DNA of 64,000 nucleotides from an uncultured Mediterraneibacter sp. GTDB lineage: Bacteria > Bacillota > Clostridia > Lachnospirales > Lachnospiraceae. The DNA lies in assembly GCA_944376695.1 (NCBI GenBank), contig CALWDM010000001.1, positions 62,001 through 126,000 of the forward strand, written 5' to 3'. How positions within the stretch are numbered: the first letter of the stretch is position 1; the number at the start of each line of letters is the position of its first letter. Of this stretch, positions 26,135-33,602 are shown in pieces. Under the pieces are notes generated by a model. It was not told the origin of the DNA, searched no databases, and worked only from the letters and a program-made list of their open reading frames with translations. Position numbers and translations under genes: made by a program.

Positions 26135-27214
26135 CTAGAGCTCCCTTAATTTAACAGCGCCGGCCGCCTGTCTGCGGCGGTTTTCGTCAATCGCCGCATA
26201 ATGCTTTTTTGTTGTATTTACATCTTTATGACCAAGAACATCTGCAACAAGGTAGATATCCCCTGTCTCTTTGTAAAGAGCTGTGCCATATGTGCTTCTG
26301 AGCTTATGCGGTGTGATCTTCTTGTCCGGTGTTACTTCCCTGGCATATTTCCGGACCATATTTTCGACCGCCTGTACCCCCATACGCCTGCGCCGGGTAG
26401 AAAGGAAGAGGGCGTTTTCATGTCCCGGCAGCGGAAGAGTGCTTTTCCGCGTCGTATAAAGATAAGATTTCAGTGCGTTTTCAACCTCTTTTCCAAAATA
26501 TACGACCATTTCGTTCCCTCCCTTGCGTGTTACTTTTATCCCATTATTTTTAAAGTCGATATCCTGAATATCCAGGCCAACACATTCGGATACACGGATG
26601 CCGGTTCCCAGAAGCAAGGTAAGAATAGCAAGATCACGGTTTTTCGTTTTCTCAAAATATGCCTTTCTCTGTCCGGTCAGATTATCACCGCCATGATCTA
26701 CATATTCAAGCAGACTGGCAACCTCATCAGCATCCAGACGGATGATCGCCTTCTCGTGAAGCTTCGGCATATCGACGAGGAGAGTCGGGTTTTTCGCGAT
26801 CGCCTGTCTTTTGTAGAAATATCCGTAGAAACTTCGAAGTGCGGACATTTTGCGGGCAAGGCCTTTTTCCGTGTTTGTAATCTGCTTATTCTCCTCGTTT
26901 TCATAGACCTTCAGATATTCCTGATATTCCTCGATATCGACAGGCTCCAGCTTCTCCAGATCTGACAGAGTAAACTGATCCATTGTATAATCCCTATAGA
27001 GGGGATTGCTTTCCATCAGGAAATGGAAAAAGACACGGATATCATATGCATAAGAAATCCGTGTTCTCGCTGATGTAGTCGGCTCCACGGCTCGGAAATA
27101 GTCTCTGGCAAAAGGCGGAAGCGTCTTCAGTACGGCACGCAGTCTCAAAGTGTTATCAATATATTTCTGCTGATGATATGTCTTTCTTTCTGGATGATTA
27201 CTTGTATTTCCCAT
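26135..27214 (-). CDS. Tyrosine recombinase, Xer-like
   Basis: About 359 residues from ATG 27214 (MGNTSNHPERK), preceded by a G-rich GGGGG; the frame is open further upstream without a good ribosome site (next ATG 27247). A SAM-like core-binding domain occupies about 20-165 (YFRAVEPTTSARTRISYAYDIRVFFHFL). The catalytic domain has Arg in LGTGIRVSECVGLD, H-x-x-R in PHKLRSTYGTALY, the second His in LGHKDVNTTKKHY and the nucleophile Tyr in the same segment. No phage or transposon gene is near it; it sits between ttcA and the SOS pair. A housekeeping Xer role is possible, but the recombination site is not visible. Confidence 0.85.
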   Translation of the reverse strand: MGNTSNHPERKTYHQQKYIDNTLRLRAVLKTLPPFARDYFRAVEPTTSARTRISYAYDIRVFFHFLMESNPLYRDYTMDQFTLSDLEKLEPVDIEEYQEYLKVYENEENKQITNTEKGLARKMSALRSFYGYFYKRQAIAKNPTLLVDMPKLHEKAIIRLDADEVASLLEYVDHGGDNLTGQRKAYFEKTKNRDLAILTLLLGTGIRVSECVGLDIQDIDFKNNGIKVTRKGGNEMVVYFGKEVENALKSYLYTTRKSTLPLPGHENALFLSTRRRRMGVQAVENMVRKYAREVTPDKKITPHKLRSTYGTALYKETGDIYLVADVLGHKDVNTTKKHYAAIDENRRRQAAGAVKLREL

Positions 27215-27395
27215 GTTAAAACCCCCGTTAAAAACCCCTTTGTTCATGAATCTTACGATGTACCTGACTCGTATGACTCGTCGGCTGTGATATGGCTTTA
27301 TCGCCTGATTCCCGTATATTATATCTGATATCTTCATTTTTGTCCATATCTTTTGGAAAAATCTGTATTTGTCGTATAGATTAATCTGTGTATAC

Positions 27396-27446
27396 AAACA
27401 GCCGGAATATTCTCTTCTCACTGGAAGTCAGTATTCCGGCTGTTTT
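27396..27446. terminator. Hairpin between the yneA-like gene and the recombinase
   Basis: 13-bp perfect arms AACAGCCGGAATA and TATTCCGGCTGTT around a loop of about 23 nt. The plus strand ends in TTTT; the minus strand, the direction of transcription of both neighbours, has only TGTTTGTAT after the stem. It could be a weak terminator for the LysM gene or a control element in the leader of the recombinase gene. Confidence 0.5.
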
Positions 27447-27537
27447 GGAGTGTATTATTTATATCAATACATAGGGATGTATATTGATACCGAGATCAAT
27501 AAAGCTTACAATTTTCTATTAGAATCTTCTTTCAGAT

Positions 27538-27879
27538 CTACTGTAAGAACTCTGTATCATTATATGCGATCATCAGATACTGACCAGCCTGTATATCGCC
27601 AGATTCAAGATTGTTCATAGCTTTCAATACCTCAACGTATTCCTGCACAGAATCATACTCAGAGGTCATTGTGCTTTCTGCGATATCCCAGAGCGTATCT
27701 CCATGCTGTATTTCAATACTCGTGTAATATTTATAAACTGTTTCTGTGTTGTCTGTATCTTCATGTGCCGAGACAAAAAACGAGCCAGACAGCATACATA
27801 CAGACAAAATCATGGCAACGCCTGCTGATAACCTGCTTATTCTTCTCTTTATCACATGTTTCTGTACTTTTTTGTTCAT
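27538..27879 (-). CDS. YneA-like LysM protein, probable SOS division inhibitor
   Basis: 113 residues. A basic N-terminus (KKVQKHVIKRRISR) and a membrane helix or signal anchor (LSAGVAMILSVCMLSGSFFVSA) are followed by one LysM domain (IEIQHGDTLWDIAESTMTSEYDSVQEYVEVLKAMNNL through AGQYLMIAY). This is the YneA/DivS layout: a small exported LysM protein encoded back-to-back with lexA and made on DNA damage to delay division. The promoter is a perfect consensus with a LexA-box-like site in its spacer. Function is inferred from architecture and context; sequence identity to YneA is low. Confidence 0.8.
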   Translation of the reverse strand: MNKKVQKHVIKRRISRLSAGVAMILSVCMLSGSFFVSAHEDTDNTETVYKYYTSIEIQHGDTLWDIAESTMTSEYDSVQEYVEVLKAMNNLESGDIQAGQYLMIAYNDTEFLQ

Positions 27880-27974
27880 TTTCCCTCTCCTTTTTATACT
27901 CTGTCTGAATTCACCAAATTATATATGCTGCCATTGAAAACATTTATTGATACAAACATCTGTTCTGTATCTGA

Positions 27975-28003
27975 ATTATAAACCACGAACGAATGTTTGT
28001 CAA
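27975..28003 (-). promoter_or_regulatory. Consensus promoter of the yneA-like gene
   Basis: Minus strand TTGACA (28003-27998), 17-bp spacer, TATAAT (27980-27975). Both hexamers match the sigma-A consensus exactly, and a LexA-type box (27986-27999) occupies the spacer and touches the -35, so repression is probably tight. Confidence 0.85.
27986..27999. promoter_or_regulatory. LexA box 1 (SOS operator)
   Basis: CGAACGAATGTTTG, one mismatch to the Firmicutes SOS consensus CGAAC-4-GTTCG. It lies inside the spacer of the yneA-like promoter. Confidence 0.85.
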
Positions 28004-28012
28004 TAGAAAAAT

Positions 28013-28026
28013 CGAACATATTTTCG
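28013..28026. promoter_or_regulatory. LexA box 2 (SOS operator)
   Basis: CGAACATATTTTCG: an intact CGAAC half-site and a TTTCG half-site, 27 bp centre-to-centre from box 1, midway between the divergent promoters. Confidence 0.75.
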
Positions 28027-28040
28027 TAAACAAATGTTTG
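28027..28040. promoter_or_regulatory. LexA box 3 (SOS operator)
   Basis: TAAACAAATGTTTG, adjacent to box 2 (14 bp centre-to-centre) and overlapping the lexA -35 hexamer. It is weaker than boxes 1 and 2 but symmetric (AAAC-4-GTTT). Confidence 0.6.
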
Positions 28041-28066
28041 CTTTTTCTTATTCGATGTGATACTAT
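28038..28066 (+). promoter_or_regulatory. lexA promoter
   Basis: TTGCTT (28038-28043), 17-bp spacer, TACTAT (28061-28066); overlaps LexA box 3, as expected for autoregulation. Confidence 0.75.
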
Positions 28067-28094
28067 ATGTTTAGAAAATATATCGGAGGAAATT

Positions 28095-28709
28095 ATGTCA
28101 CAGGGTAAAATAAGTAAAAAGCAGCAGGAAATTCTTGAATACATCAAGAATCAGATCCTTCAGAGGGGATTTCCGCCGGCAGTGCGCGAGATTTGTGAGG
28201 CAGTGAATTTAAAGTCCACTTCATCTGTCCACTCCCATCTTGAGACACTGGAAAAAAACGGATATATCCGGCGCGATCCAACGAAGCCCAGGGCGATCGA
28301 GATCCTGGATGATACTTTTAATCTTACAAGACGGGAGATGGTCCATGTGCCAATCGTCGGTCAGGTGGCTGCGGGGCAGCCGATCCTCGCAGAGGAAAAT
28401 ATCGAGGACTACTTCCCCTTCCCGGCTGACCGTATGCCCAATAAACAGACATTTCTGCTGAAAGTCAAAGGAGAAAGTATGATCAATGCAGGGATACTCG
28501 ACGGCGACTATGTTCTGGTCGAGCAGGATGCTACCGCTTCTAACGGTGATATGGTGGTCGCTCTTGTGGAAGACAGCGCAACAGTTAAGACATTTTATAA
28601 AGAAGAAGGCGTCTTCAGGCTTCAGCCCGAAAACGACTTTATGGACCCGATCATTGTAAAAGAGGTGTCTGTTCTCGGCAAGGTGATCGGAGTGATGAGA
28701 TTTTTTTAA
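28095..28709 (+). CDS. lexA: SOS repressor LexA
   Basis: 204 residues from ATG 28095, directly after CGGAGGAAATT; the longer open frame upstream is promoter sequence. The N-terminal winged helix has ILQRGFPPAVREICEAVNLKSTSSVHSHLETLEKNGYI. The self-cleavage site is VGQVAAGQPILAEEN (Ala-Gly). The serine-lysine dyad is in KVKGESMINAGILDGDYVLV (Ser) and DSATVKTFYKE (Lys). LexA represses DNA-damage genes until RecA triggers cleavage. It is divergent from the YneA-like gene across three candidate boxes. Confidence 0.97.
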   Translation: MSQGKISKKQQEILEYIKNQILQRGFPPAVREICEAVNLKSTSSVHSHLETLEKNGYIRRDPTKPRAIEILDDTFNLTRREMVHVPIVGQVAAGQPILAEENIEDYFPFPADRMPNKQTFLLKVKGESMINAGILDGDYVLVEQDATASNGDMVVALVEDSATVKTFYKEEGVFRLQPENDFMDPIIVKEVSVLGKVIGVMRFF

Positions 28710-28721
28710 TTTGAGATCATG

Positions 28722-28773
28722 AAAAACAGACGGCAGTATATCTCCCATTAAGGGAAGTATACTGCCGCCTGTT
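28722..28773. terminator. Terminator between lexA and rsfS
   Basis: Arms around GGCAGTATA and TATACTGCC, extended by ACAG and CTGT. The minus strand has CTGTTTTT after the stem, so it ends the long obg-nadD-rsfS transcript; on the plus strand it can help stop lexA. Confidence 0.85.
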
Positions 28774-28778
28774 CCATG

Positions 28779-29129
28779 TTATAATTCTTTGATGCTGATA
28801 TCCTTCCCGTCCTTCCAAATCCTCTCCAGATCATAGAACAGACGGTTTTCTCTGTCAAACACATGGACAATGATATCACCGAAATCGAGCAGCACCCAGC
28901 TTCCGGACGCCTGACCTTCTCTCTGCTTCAGCGGATAACCTGCCCTGTGGAGCTCTTCTTCCACATTGTCAACAAGAGCATTCACCTGGCTGTCACTGCT
29001 TCCATTGGCAATGATAAAGTAGTCTGCCAGCACAGAGATGCCTGTGATATCAATGATCTTGATATCTTCTCCCTTTTTGTCGGCTAACGCATTGTATGCA
29101 ATGCGCGCCATTTCTTTTGACTGATCCAT
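28779..29129 (-). CDS. rsfS: Ribosome silencing factor RsfS
   Basis: 116 residues from ATG 29129, preceded by AGGAGGAAGGAA; eight in-frame codons upstream are ignored. The RsfS/Iojap fold is clear: ALADKKGEDIKIIDITGISVLADYFIIANGSSDSQVNALVDNVEEEL, then REGQASGSWVLLDFGDIIVHVF. It binds ribosomal protein L14 and blocks 30S-50S joining when nutrients are low. It is the last gene of the obg-yhbY-nadD-yqeK-rsfS series and is followed by a terminator. Confidence 0.95.
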   Translation of the reverse strand: MDQSKEMARIAYNALADKKGEDIKIIDITGISVLADYFIIANGSSDSQVNALVDNVEEELHRAGYPLKQREGQASGSWVLLDFGDIIVHVFDRENRLFYDLERIWKDGKDISIKEL

Positions 29130-29187
29130 TTCCTTCCTCCTCTCTTCTGTCATTTATAAAATCTGCATGTACTTACTTTGTATAGGC

Positions 29188-29751
29188 TTACTTATAAAAT
29201 TCGTACGTGCTCACTGTCATCGGGTCTATCGATTTTCCGCCTTCTCTCAGATAGCGGACGGTACGCCCGGCAGACAGGCAGACTGCCCAGTCAATGTCCT
29301 GGAAAACAATCCCGCGTATCTCTGAAAGCCCCGGTATTTCCCTGCGGTTCGGCTCGATATAGTCTGCGATATAGATGATCTTCTCCAGCATGCTCATCCC
29401 CGGGCGGCCGGTGGTATGGTAAGTGACAGCGTCAAGTATCTCCCGGTCTTTGATCTCGTATTCATGCTCCGCCAGATATGCTCCCAGTCTTGCATGGATA
29501 AGCGCCGGCATTTCCAGTTCAGATCTTGTCAGCTTTATGCCGTATCTGCCGCAGAGCCTGATCTGCTCTTCCGCAGGGCAGTATTTCCCGCAGTCATGGA
29601 GAAGACCTGCGGTCAGCGCCTTCTGGATATCAGCGCCGTAACACATGGCGAGCGATGCAGCGGTATACATTACGCCCACTGTGTGCTCGAACCGTTCTTT
29701 TTTCAGTTTCTTTTTCAGTTCTTTCCTGATCTCAGCCAGTCTCTCAGTCAT
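29188..29751 (-). CDS. yqeK: YqeK-family HD-domain diadenosine tetraphosphatase
   Basis: 187 residues of HD superfamily: early His in RFEHTVGVMYTAASLA, the HD pair in LLHDCGKYCPAEEQ, later HARLGAYLAEHEY and DAVTYHTTGRPGMSMLEKIIYIADYIEPNR. YqeK enzymes hydrolyse Ap4A symmetrically to two ADP using a di-iron site. It lies between nadD and rsfS, the standard Firmicutes order. The ribosome site is weak. Confidence 0.92.
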   Translation of the reverse strand: MTERLAEIRKELKKKLKKERFEHTVGVMYTAASLAMCYGADIQKALTAGLLHDCGKYCPAEEQIRLCGRYGIKLTRSELEMPALIHARLGAYLAEHEYEIKDREILDAVTYHTTGRPGMSMLEKIIYIADYIEPNRREIPGLSEIRGIVFQDIDWAVCLSAGRTVRYLREGGKSIDPMTVSTYEFYK

Positions 29752-29771
29752 ATCTGCTCATCTCTTTTCCC

Positions 29772-30383
29772 TTACATTCTCTGTCTGTACAGCTTATGCT
29801 CCGCAATGTATCTGTCCACCTGGTCCGGCACCATATAGCGCACGCTGAGTCCTCTTGACGCTCTCCTTCGGATCACGGTGGATGAGATCTCCACGAGAGG
29901 CGCCCGCAGAAGCTCGATGCGCGCCCTGTACAGGTCGCTCAGATAATCGATCTGATCGTGCATACTCTGCACATCCTTATCATCACGCATGGCGGCAAGG
30001 ATCGTACATGTGGGGAAGATCTCCTGGAAATTCCGCCATTCTTCAATGGCAAACAGTGAGTCCGCTCCCAATATGAAATAAAAATGATTCTCCGGATATC
30101 TCCTGTTAAATTCCTGCATCGTACTGTAAGTGTATGAATGCTCTCCTGTCTTCGCCTCACAGAGAATGACTTTGAAATACGGCACGTCACTGACAGCCAA
30201 TTTTACCATTTCTATCCGATGATGCAGAGCTTCCTCTGTATACTCCGTCTTCTTGTGAGGGGGATTTCCGTTCGGCACGAACCAGATCTCGTCCAGCCCG
30301 AATTCTTCATAGGCAAATTCTCCGAGAAGGAGATGCCCGATGTGGACAGGGTCGAAGGTTCCCCCCATGATTCCGATCTTCAT
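29772..30383 (-). CDS. nadD: Nicotinate-nucleotide adenylyltransferase
   Basis: 203 residues. The nucleotidyl-transferase start GIMGGTFDPVHIGHLLLGE contains the HIGH-type motif, FVPNGNPPHKK binds the phosphate, FILGADSLFAIEEW follows, and the C-terminal ISSTVIRRRASRGLSVRYMVPD is the ISSTxIR signature. It joins ATP and nicotinate mononucleotide to deamido-NAD. GGAGAAG precedes the ATG. Co-transcribed with yqeK and rsfS. Confidence 0.96.
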   Translation of the reverse strand: MKIGIMGGTFDPVHIGHLLLGEFAYEEFGLDEIWFVPNGNPPHKKTEYTEEALHHRIEMVKLAVSDVPYFKVILCEAKTGEHSYTYSTMQEFNRRYPENHFYFILGADSLFAIEEWRNFQEIFPTCTILAAMRDDKDVQSMHDQIDYLSDLYRARIELLRAPLVEISSTVIRRRASRGLSVRYMVPDQVDRYIAEHKLYRQRM

Positions 30384-30406
30384 ACGCGGTTCTTCTCCTT
30401 CCCTTC

Positions 30407-30700
30407 CTATAAGGGGAGATTGATCTTTTTTTTCTCATCCTTTCCCTCACGGTACAGCACGATCTTTTTCCCGATGACCTGTACCACCTGCGAGCGTGTG
30501 CGCTCTGCAATGATCTCAGCCAGTTCTCTCGGATCATCCGCGCAGTTTTTAAGGACGCTGATCTTGATCAGCTCTCTTGCTTCCAGCGCTTCCGATATTG
30601 CTTCTGTCAGCCCGGGCGTCATGCTGGATTTCCCTACCTGGAAAATGGGATCCATGGTCATCGCAAGGCTTTTCAAATATGCTCTCTGTTTTGTCGTCAT
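30407..30700 (-). CDS. yhbY: YhbY-family ribosome assembly RNA-binding protein
   Basis: 97 residues from ATG 30700 (MTTKQRAYLKSLA), which follows AAGGAGCATAAA; the open frame extends ten codons further without a ribosome site. CRS1-YhbY (KH-like) fold: DPIFQVGKSSMTPGLTEAISEALEARELIKISVL with the GxxG-like loop GKSS, and QVIGKKIVLYR at the end. Associates with pre-50S particles. It lies between obg and nadD as in many Firmicutes. Confidence 0.93.
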   Translation of the reverse strand: MTTKQRAYLKSLAMTMDPIFQVGKSSMTPGLTEAISEALEARELIKISVLKNCADDPRELAEIIAERTRSQVVQVIGKKIVLYREGKDEKKKINLPL

Positions 30701-30713
30701 TTTATGCTCCTTA

Positions 30714-31997
30714 TTACTTATAATAATCAAACTGAAGCCCGTACATCCTCACTGTGTCGCCTTCCTGGATACCTTTCGCCTCAAGCTCATCCAAAATGCC
30801 TGTATCTTTTAAAAACTTCTGGAAGAAAGCAAATCCCTTCTCAGAGTCAAGATTCGTATATCCAAGCATCTTTTCGATCTTCGGGCCTTCCACGACATAC
30901 ACGCCGTCTTCCACTTCCACGCTGTACGGAAGCTCCTCGTAGATCAGTTCGTCCTCCGGGAAATATTCCTGCTCAAAAATGACCGGAGGCGTGTCGATCT
31001 TTTCGAGCTGAGAACTCACATAATAGAGAAGTTCAGATACGCCCTGGCCCGTCGCTCCGGAGATCGGGAATACTTTGATTCCCTTCGGTTCGAACTCCTG
31101 TCTCAGGCGCTCCACAGGATCCTCATCCGGATCATAGATCAGGTCCGTCTTATTTGCAGCGATGACCTGGGGACGCGCTGCAATCTCAGGATTATATGCC
31201 TTTAACTCCTCATTGATCTTATAGATATCCCCGACCGGGTCCCTTCCCTCCGATCCTGCCGCGTCAACTACATGGATCATCAGCTTTGTGCGCTCGATAT
31301 GGCGGAGAAACTCATGCCCCAGCCCCACGCCTTCGGAAGCGCCCTCGATCAGCCCCGGGATATCAGCCATAACAAACCCTTTTGCCCCATCCAGGTCTAC
31401 AACGCCGAGATTTGGGCTCAGAGTCGTGAAATGGTAGTTGGCGATCTTTGGTTCCGCGTTCGTCACTCTGGAAAGAAGGGTTGATTTTCCTACATTCGGG
31501 AAACCGATCAGGCCTACGTCCGCGATCACCTTCAGCTCCAGCCTGACCTCCAGTTCCTTTGCCGGCTGACCCGGCTGTGCATATTTCGGCACCTGCATTG
31601 TGGCAGTGGCAAAGTGCTGGTTGCCTAGCCCGCCTTTTCCTCCCTTTAGCACGACCTGCCTGCGGTTGTCCCCGGACATATCGGCAATCACTTTCCCTGT
31701 GACAGCCTCCTTAATGACAGTCCCTTCCGGAACAAAGAGCACCAGGTCTTTTCCGTCTTTGCCGTGGCATCTCCTCTTTCCGCCGGGCTCGCCGTCCCCG
31801 GCGGCATACTTCCTTTTGTGGCGGTAATCAGAAAGTGTGTTCAGTCCTTCATCCACCTCAAAAATCAGGTCTCCGCCCCGTCCGCCGTCTCCGCCGTCCG
31901 GACCTCCGTTCGGGACGTACAGCTCCCTGCGGAAACTGCAGTGACCGTCTCCGCCCTTGCCGGATCGGATATAGATTTTCGCTCTGTCTGCAAACAT
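30714..31997 (-). CDS. obgE: Obg family GTPase
   Basis: 427 residues with three parts: the glycine-rich OBG domain (AKIYIRSGKGGDGHCSFRRE through about residue 158); the G domain with G1 GFPNVGKST, switch II DIPGLIEGASEGVGLGHEFLRHIERT and NKxD ANKTDL; and the C-terminal OCT domain (about 350-427). Obg is essential for 50S maturation and stress control. AAAAGGAGTTATT precedes the ATG. A hairpin terminator lies between rpmA and this gene, so it may be transcribed partly from its own start. Confidence 0.97.
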   Translation of the reverse strand: MFADRAKIYIRSGKGGDGHCSFRRELYVPNGGPDGGDGGRGGDLIFEVDEGLNTLSDYRHKRKYAAGDGEPGGKRRCHGKDGKDLVLFVPEGTVIKEAVTGKVIADMSGDNRRQVVLKGGKGGLGNQHFATATMQVPKYAQPGQPAKELEVRLELKVIADVGLIGFPNVGKSTLLSRVTNAEPKIANYHFTTLSPNLGVVDLDGAKGFVMADIPGLIEGASEGVGLGHEFLRHIERTKLMIHVVDAAGSEGRDPVGDIYKINEELKAYNPEIAARPQVIAANKTDLIYDPDEDPVERLRQEFEPKGIKVFPISGATGQGVSELLYYVSSQLEKIDTPPVIFEQEYFPEDELIYEELPYSVEVEDGVYVVEGPKIEKMLGYTNLDSEKGFAFFQKFLKDTGILDELEAKGIQEGDTVRMYGLQFDYYK

Positions 31998-32047
31998 AAT
32001 AACTCCTTTTCCCGTAGCTCTAAATAAGTTCCTGCCGGTTTACAAAA

Positions 32048-32069
32048 GCCCCAGACATTCGTCTGGGGC
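32048..32069 (-). terminator. Terminator after rpmA
   Basis: Perfect hairpin GCCCCAGAC-4-GTCTGGGGC followed on the minus strand by TTTTGT. It separates the rplU-prp-rpmA unit from obg. Confidence 0.85.
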
Positions 32070-32109
32070 CTGATCCTGCCTGTTATGCGAGTGAAAATAT
32101 TTTCCAGCC

Positions 32110-32394
32110 TTATTCAGCTGCCGGATAGATAGAAACCTGTTTCCTGTCTCTGCCTTTTCTCTCATATCTCACTACGCCGTCTACAAGTGCGAACAGAGTG
32201 TCGTCACCGCCGCGTCCAACGTTCACGCCCGGATGGATCTTTGTTCCGCGCTGTCTGTAAAGAATGTTGCCGGCTTTTACAAACTGTCCGTCCGCTCTCT
32301 TCGCGCCCAGTCTTTTGGACTCGGAATCACGGCCGTTCTTTGTAGAACCAACTCCCTTTTTATGAGCAAAAAACTGAAGATTCATTTTCATCAT
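32110..32394 (-). CDS. rpmA: 50S ribosomal protein L27 with cleavable N-terminal extension
   Basis: About 94 residues from the ATG at 32394, after AAGGAGGTGTGAGTACC. The Firmicutes-type extension MNLQFF precedes [21 protein letters not shown]. The protease Prp removes the extension after the two Phe residues so that the mature N-terminus can reach the peptidyl-transferase centre. The body ([32 protein letters not shown]) is standard L27. The prp gene is directly upstream. Confidence 0.97.
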   Translation of the reverse strand: MMKMNLQFFAHKKGVGSTKNGRDSESKRLGAKRADGQFVKAGNILYRQRGTKIHPGVNVGRGGDDTLFALVDGVVRYERKGRDRKQVSIYPAAE

Positions 32395-32399
32395 GGTAC

Positions 32400-32732
32400 T
32401 CACACCTCCTTGAAAATAATGTCAATGTATGATTCGTATTCGCTGTTCTCTTCTATCTCTTCCAGACCGAGAATCATGGAATCAAGAAGAAGTGCGGCAT
32501 CGTGAGACGGGATCTGTGAGAAACGGAAGGTAATCTCCCCGCTCTCCTCGTCAGAGACACAGCTCGTCTCATCATCTGTAAAATGTTCGATCGAATTGAC
32601 CGCATTGATGACGAGCGCAGAGACTGCCGCGCATACAATGTCCTTTCCGGGATCATCATATCCCGCGTGCCCTGACATGTCAAATCCTGTATACTCATGC
32701 CTGCCGGTCCTGTAAATGGTTACCCTGATCAT
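32400..32732 (-). CDS. prp: Ribosomal-processing cysteine protease Prp
   Basis: 110 residues. The His-Cys pair is at the expected places: His22 in [11 protein letters not shown] and Cys34 in [13 protein letters not shown]. The remainder ([21 protein letters not shown]) matches the family. Prp cuts the N-terminal extension of L27 (and related phage proteins). It lies between rplU and rpmA, the diagnostic order, with only a few bases between genes. Confidence 0.95.
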   Translation of the reverse strand: MIRVTIYRTGRHEYTGFDMSGHAGYDDPGKDIVCAAVSALVINAVNSIEHFTDDETSCVSDEESGEITFRFSQIPSHDAALLLDSMILGLEEIEENSEYESYIDIIFKEV

Positions 32733-32743
32733 ACGGACAGCTC

Positions 32744-33052
32744 TTAAGCGTTGATCTTGTCGACCTTCACAGCTGTGTACTGCTGTCTGTGTCCGTTTTT
32801 CTTATGGTATCCAGTTTTTCTCTTATACTTGTAAACGATGACTTTTTTGCCCTTGCCGTCGCCGATCACGGAAGCTGTGACTGTTGCGCCTTCAACAGTC
32901 GGAGTTCCAACGACGAGCTTGTCATTGTTTACTGCGAGCACCTGGTCAAATGTATAAGTCTCTCCAGCTTCAACACCAAGTTTTTCCACTCTGATGATAT
33001 CGCCTTCAGCTACTTTGTACTGTTTACCACCTGTTGCTATAATCGCGTACAT
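32744..33052 (-). CDS. rplU: 50S ribosomal protein L21
   Basis: 102 residues from ATG 33052 ([14 protein letters not shown]), preceded by AGGAGGTGCCAT. The core includes [24 protein letters not shown] and the C-terminal [29 protein letters not shown], typical of L21. First gene of the rplU-prp-rpmA unit, with a strong promoter and a leader of about 75 nt. Confidence 0.97.
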   Translation of the reverse strand: MYAIIATGGKQYKVAEGDIIRVEKLGVEAGETYTFDQVLAVNNDKLVVGTPTVEGATVTASVIGDGKGKKVIVYKYKRKTGYHKKNGHRQQYTAVKVDKINA

Positions 33053-33128
33053 ATGGCACCTCCTGTTATCATTACTCGCCAATTACGGTGTCTGCACTGC
33101 AGAACTTAAACCTCATTGTGCGGCATAC
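33053..33128 (-). ncRNA. Putative L21 leader (autoregulatory 5' leader of rplU)
   Basis: The region from the likely transcription start to the ribosome site has short complementary segments (CTGCAGTGCAG; TGCCG with CGGCA-like partners) and a conserved position ahead of rplU, where Firmicutes carry an L21 leader RNA. I cannot confirm the covariance model match by eye. Confidence 0.4.
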
Positions 33129-33134
33129 TGTTGT

Positions 33135-33164
33135 AGTATAGCATACACATTTCCCGGAGGTCAA
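33135..33164 (-). promoter_or_regulatory. Promoter of the rplU-prp-rpmA unit
   Basis: Minus strand TTGACC (33164-33159), 18-bp spacer, extended -10 TGCTATACT (hexamer 33140-33135). The -35 overlaps the stop of the upstream CBS gene. Confidence 0.75.
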
Positions 33165-33580
33165 TAGGAATCCGGCAAATTTTTCAGCTTTTCGTAGCAA
33201 TATTCTATAATGCTTTTTCTTGTGATGATCCCGATGAATTTCTTCTGATCGTCCACTACGGGCACAAAGTTCTGATTCATCGCCTTCCGGATCAGGTCTT
33301 CCATGTCCGAGTCCGCGGACACGGCTTCGTAATCAGCTTTTCTCGGAAAGTCCTGGATAAAGATGTTCTCCGCTTCCTTCAGGTTCAGGTTGGTATAGCT
33401 CTTGATTCCCCAGAGAAGATCCCCCTCTGTGATCGTCCCAATATATTCGCCGTCTTTATTCAGCATAGGAATGGACGCGTATTTGTGGTACTCCATCGTC
33501 TCCAGCACCTGACGGAGCGTGCCGTGGTCATATACGTATGCCGTCTCACTCTTTGGTTTCAAAAAGAACAGAATGTTCAT
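33161..33580 (-). CDS. CBS-domain protein
   Basis: 139 residues made of two CBS motifs: YDHGTLRQVLETMEYHKYASIPMLNKDGEYIGTITEGDLL (about 18-58) and VSADSDMEDLIRKAMNQNFVPVVDDQKKFIGIITRKSII (about 88-128). Such paired domains bind adenine nucleotides and usually regulate a partner; no enzymatic domain is attached. It sits between lysC and rplU; whether it acts on either is unknown. AAGGCGGAC is the likely ribosome site. Confidence 0.88.
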   Translation of the reverse strand: MNILFFLKPKSETAYVYDHGTLRQVLETMEYHKYASIPMLNKDGEYIGTITEGDLLWGIKSYTNLNLKEAENIFIQDFPRKADYEAVSADSDMEDLIRKAMNQNFVPVVDDQKKFIGIITRKSIIEYCYEKLKNLPDSY

Positions 33581-33602
33581 TTTATCTGCTGTCCGCCTTT
33601 CC

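Noticed and set aside
26201..26965. 254-codon open frame on the plus strand
   Set aside because: Antisense to the catalytic part of the tyrosine recombinase; no start signal.
26135..27214. Prophage or integrative element marked by the integrase
   Set aside because: No tRNA target, no direct att repeats and no phage, conjugation or excisionase genes on either side; all neighbours are housekeeping genes.
27396..27446. dif-like recombination site next to the Xer-like gene
   Set aside because: The arms are 13 bp with a loop of about 23 nt; dif has 11-bp arms and a 6-8 bp centre, and the sequence does not match known Firmicutes dif.
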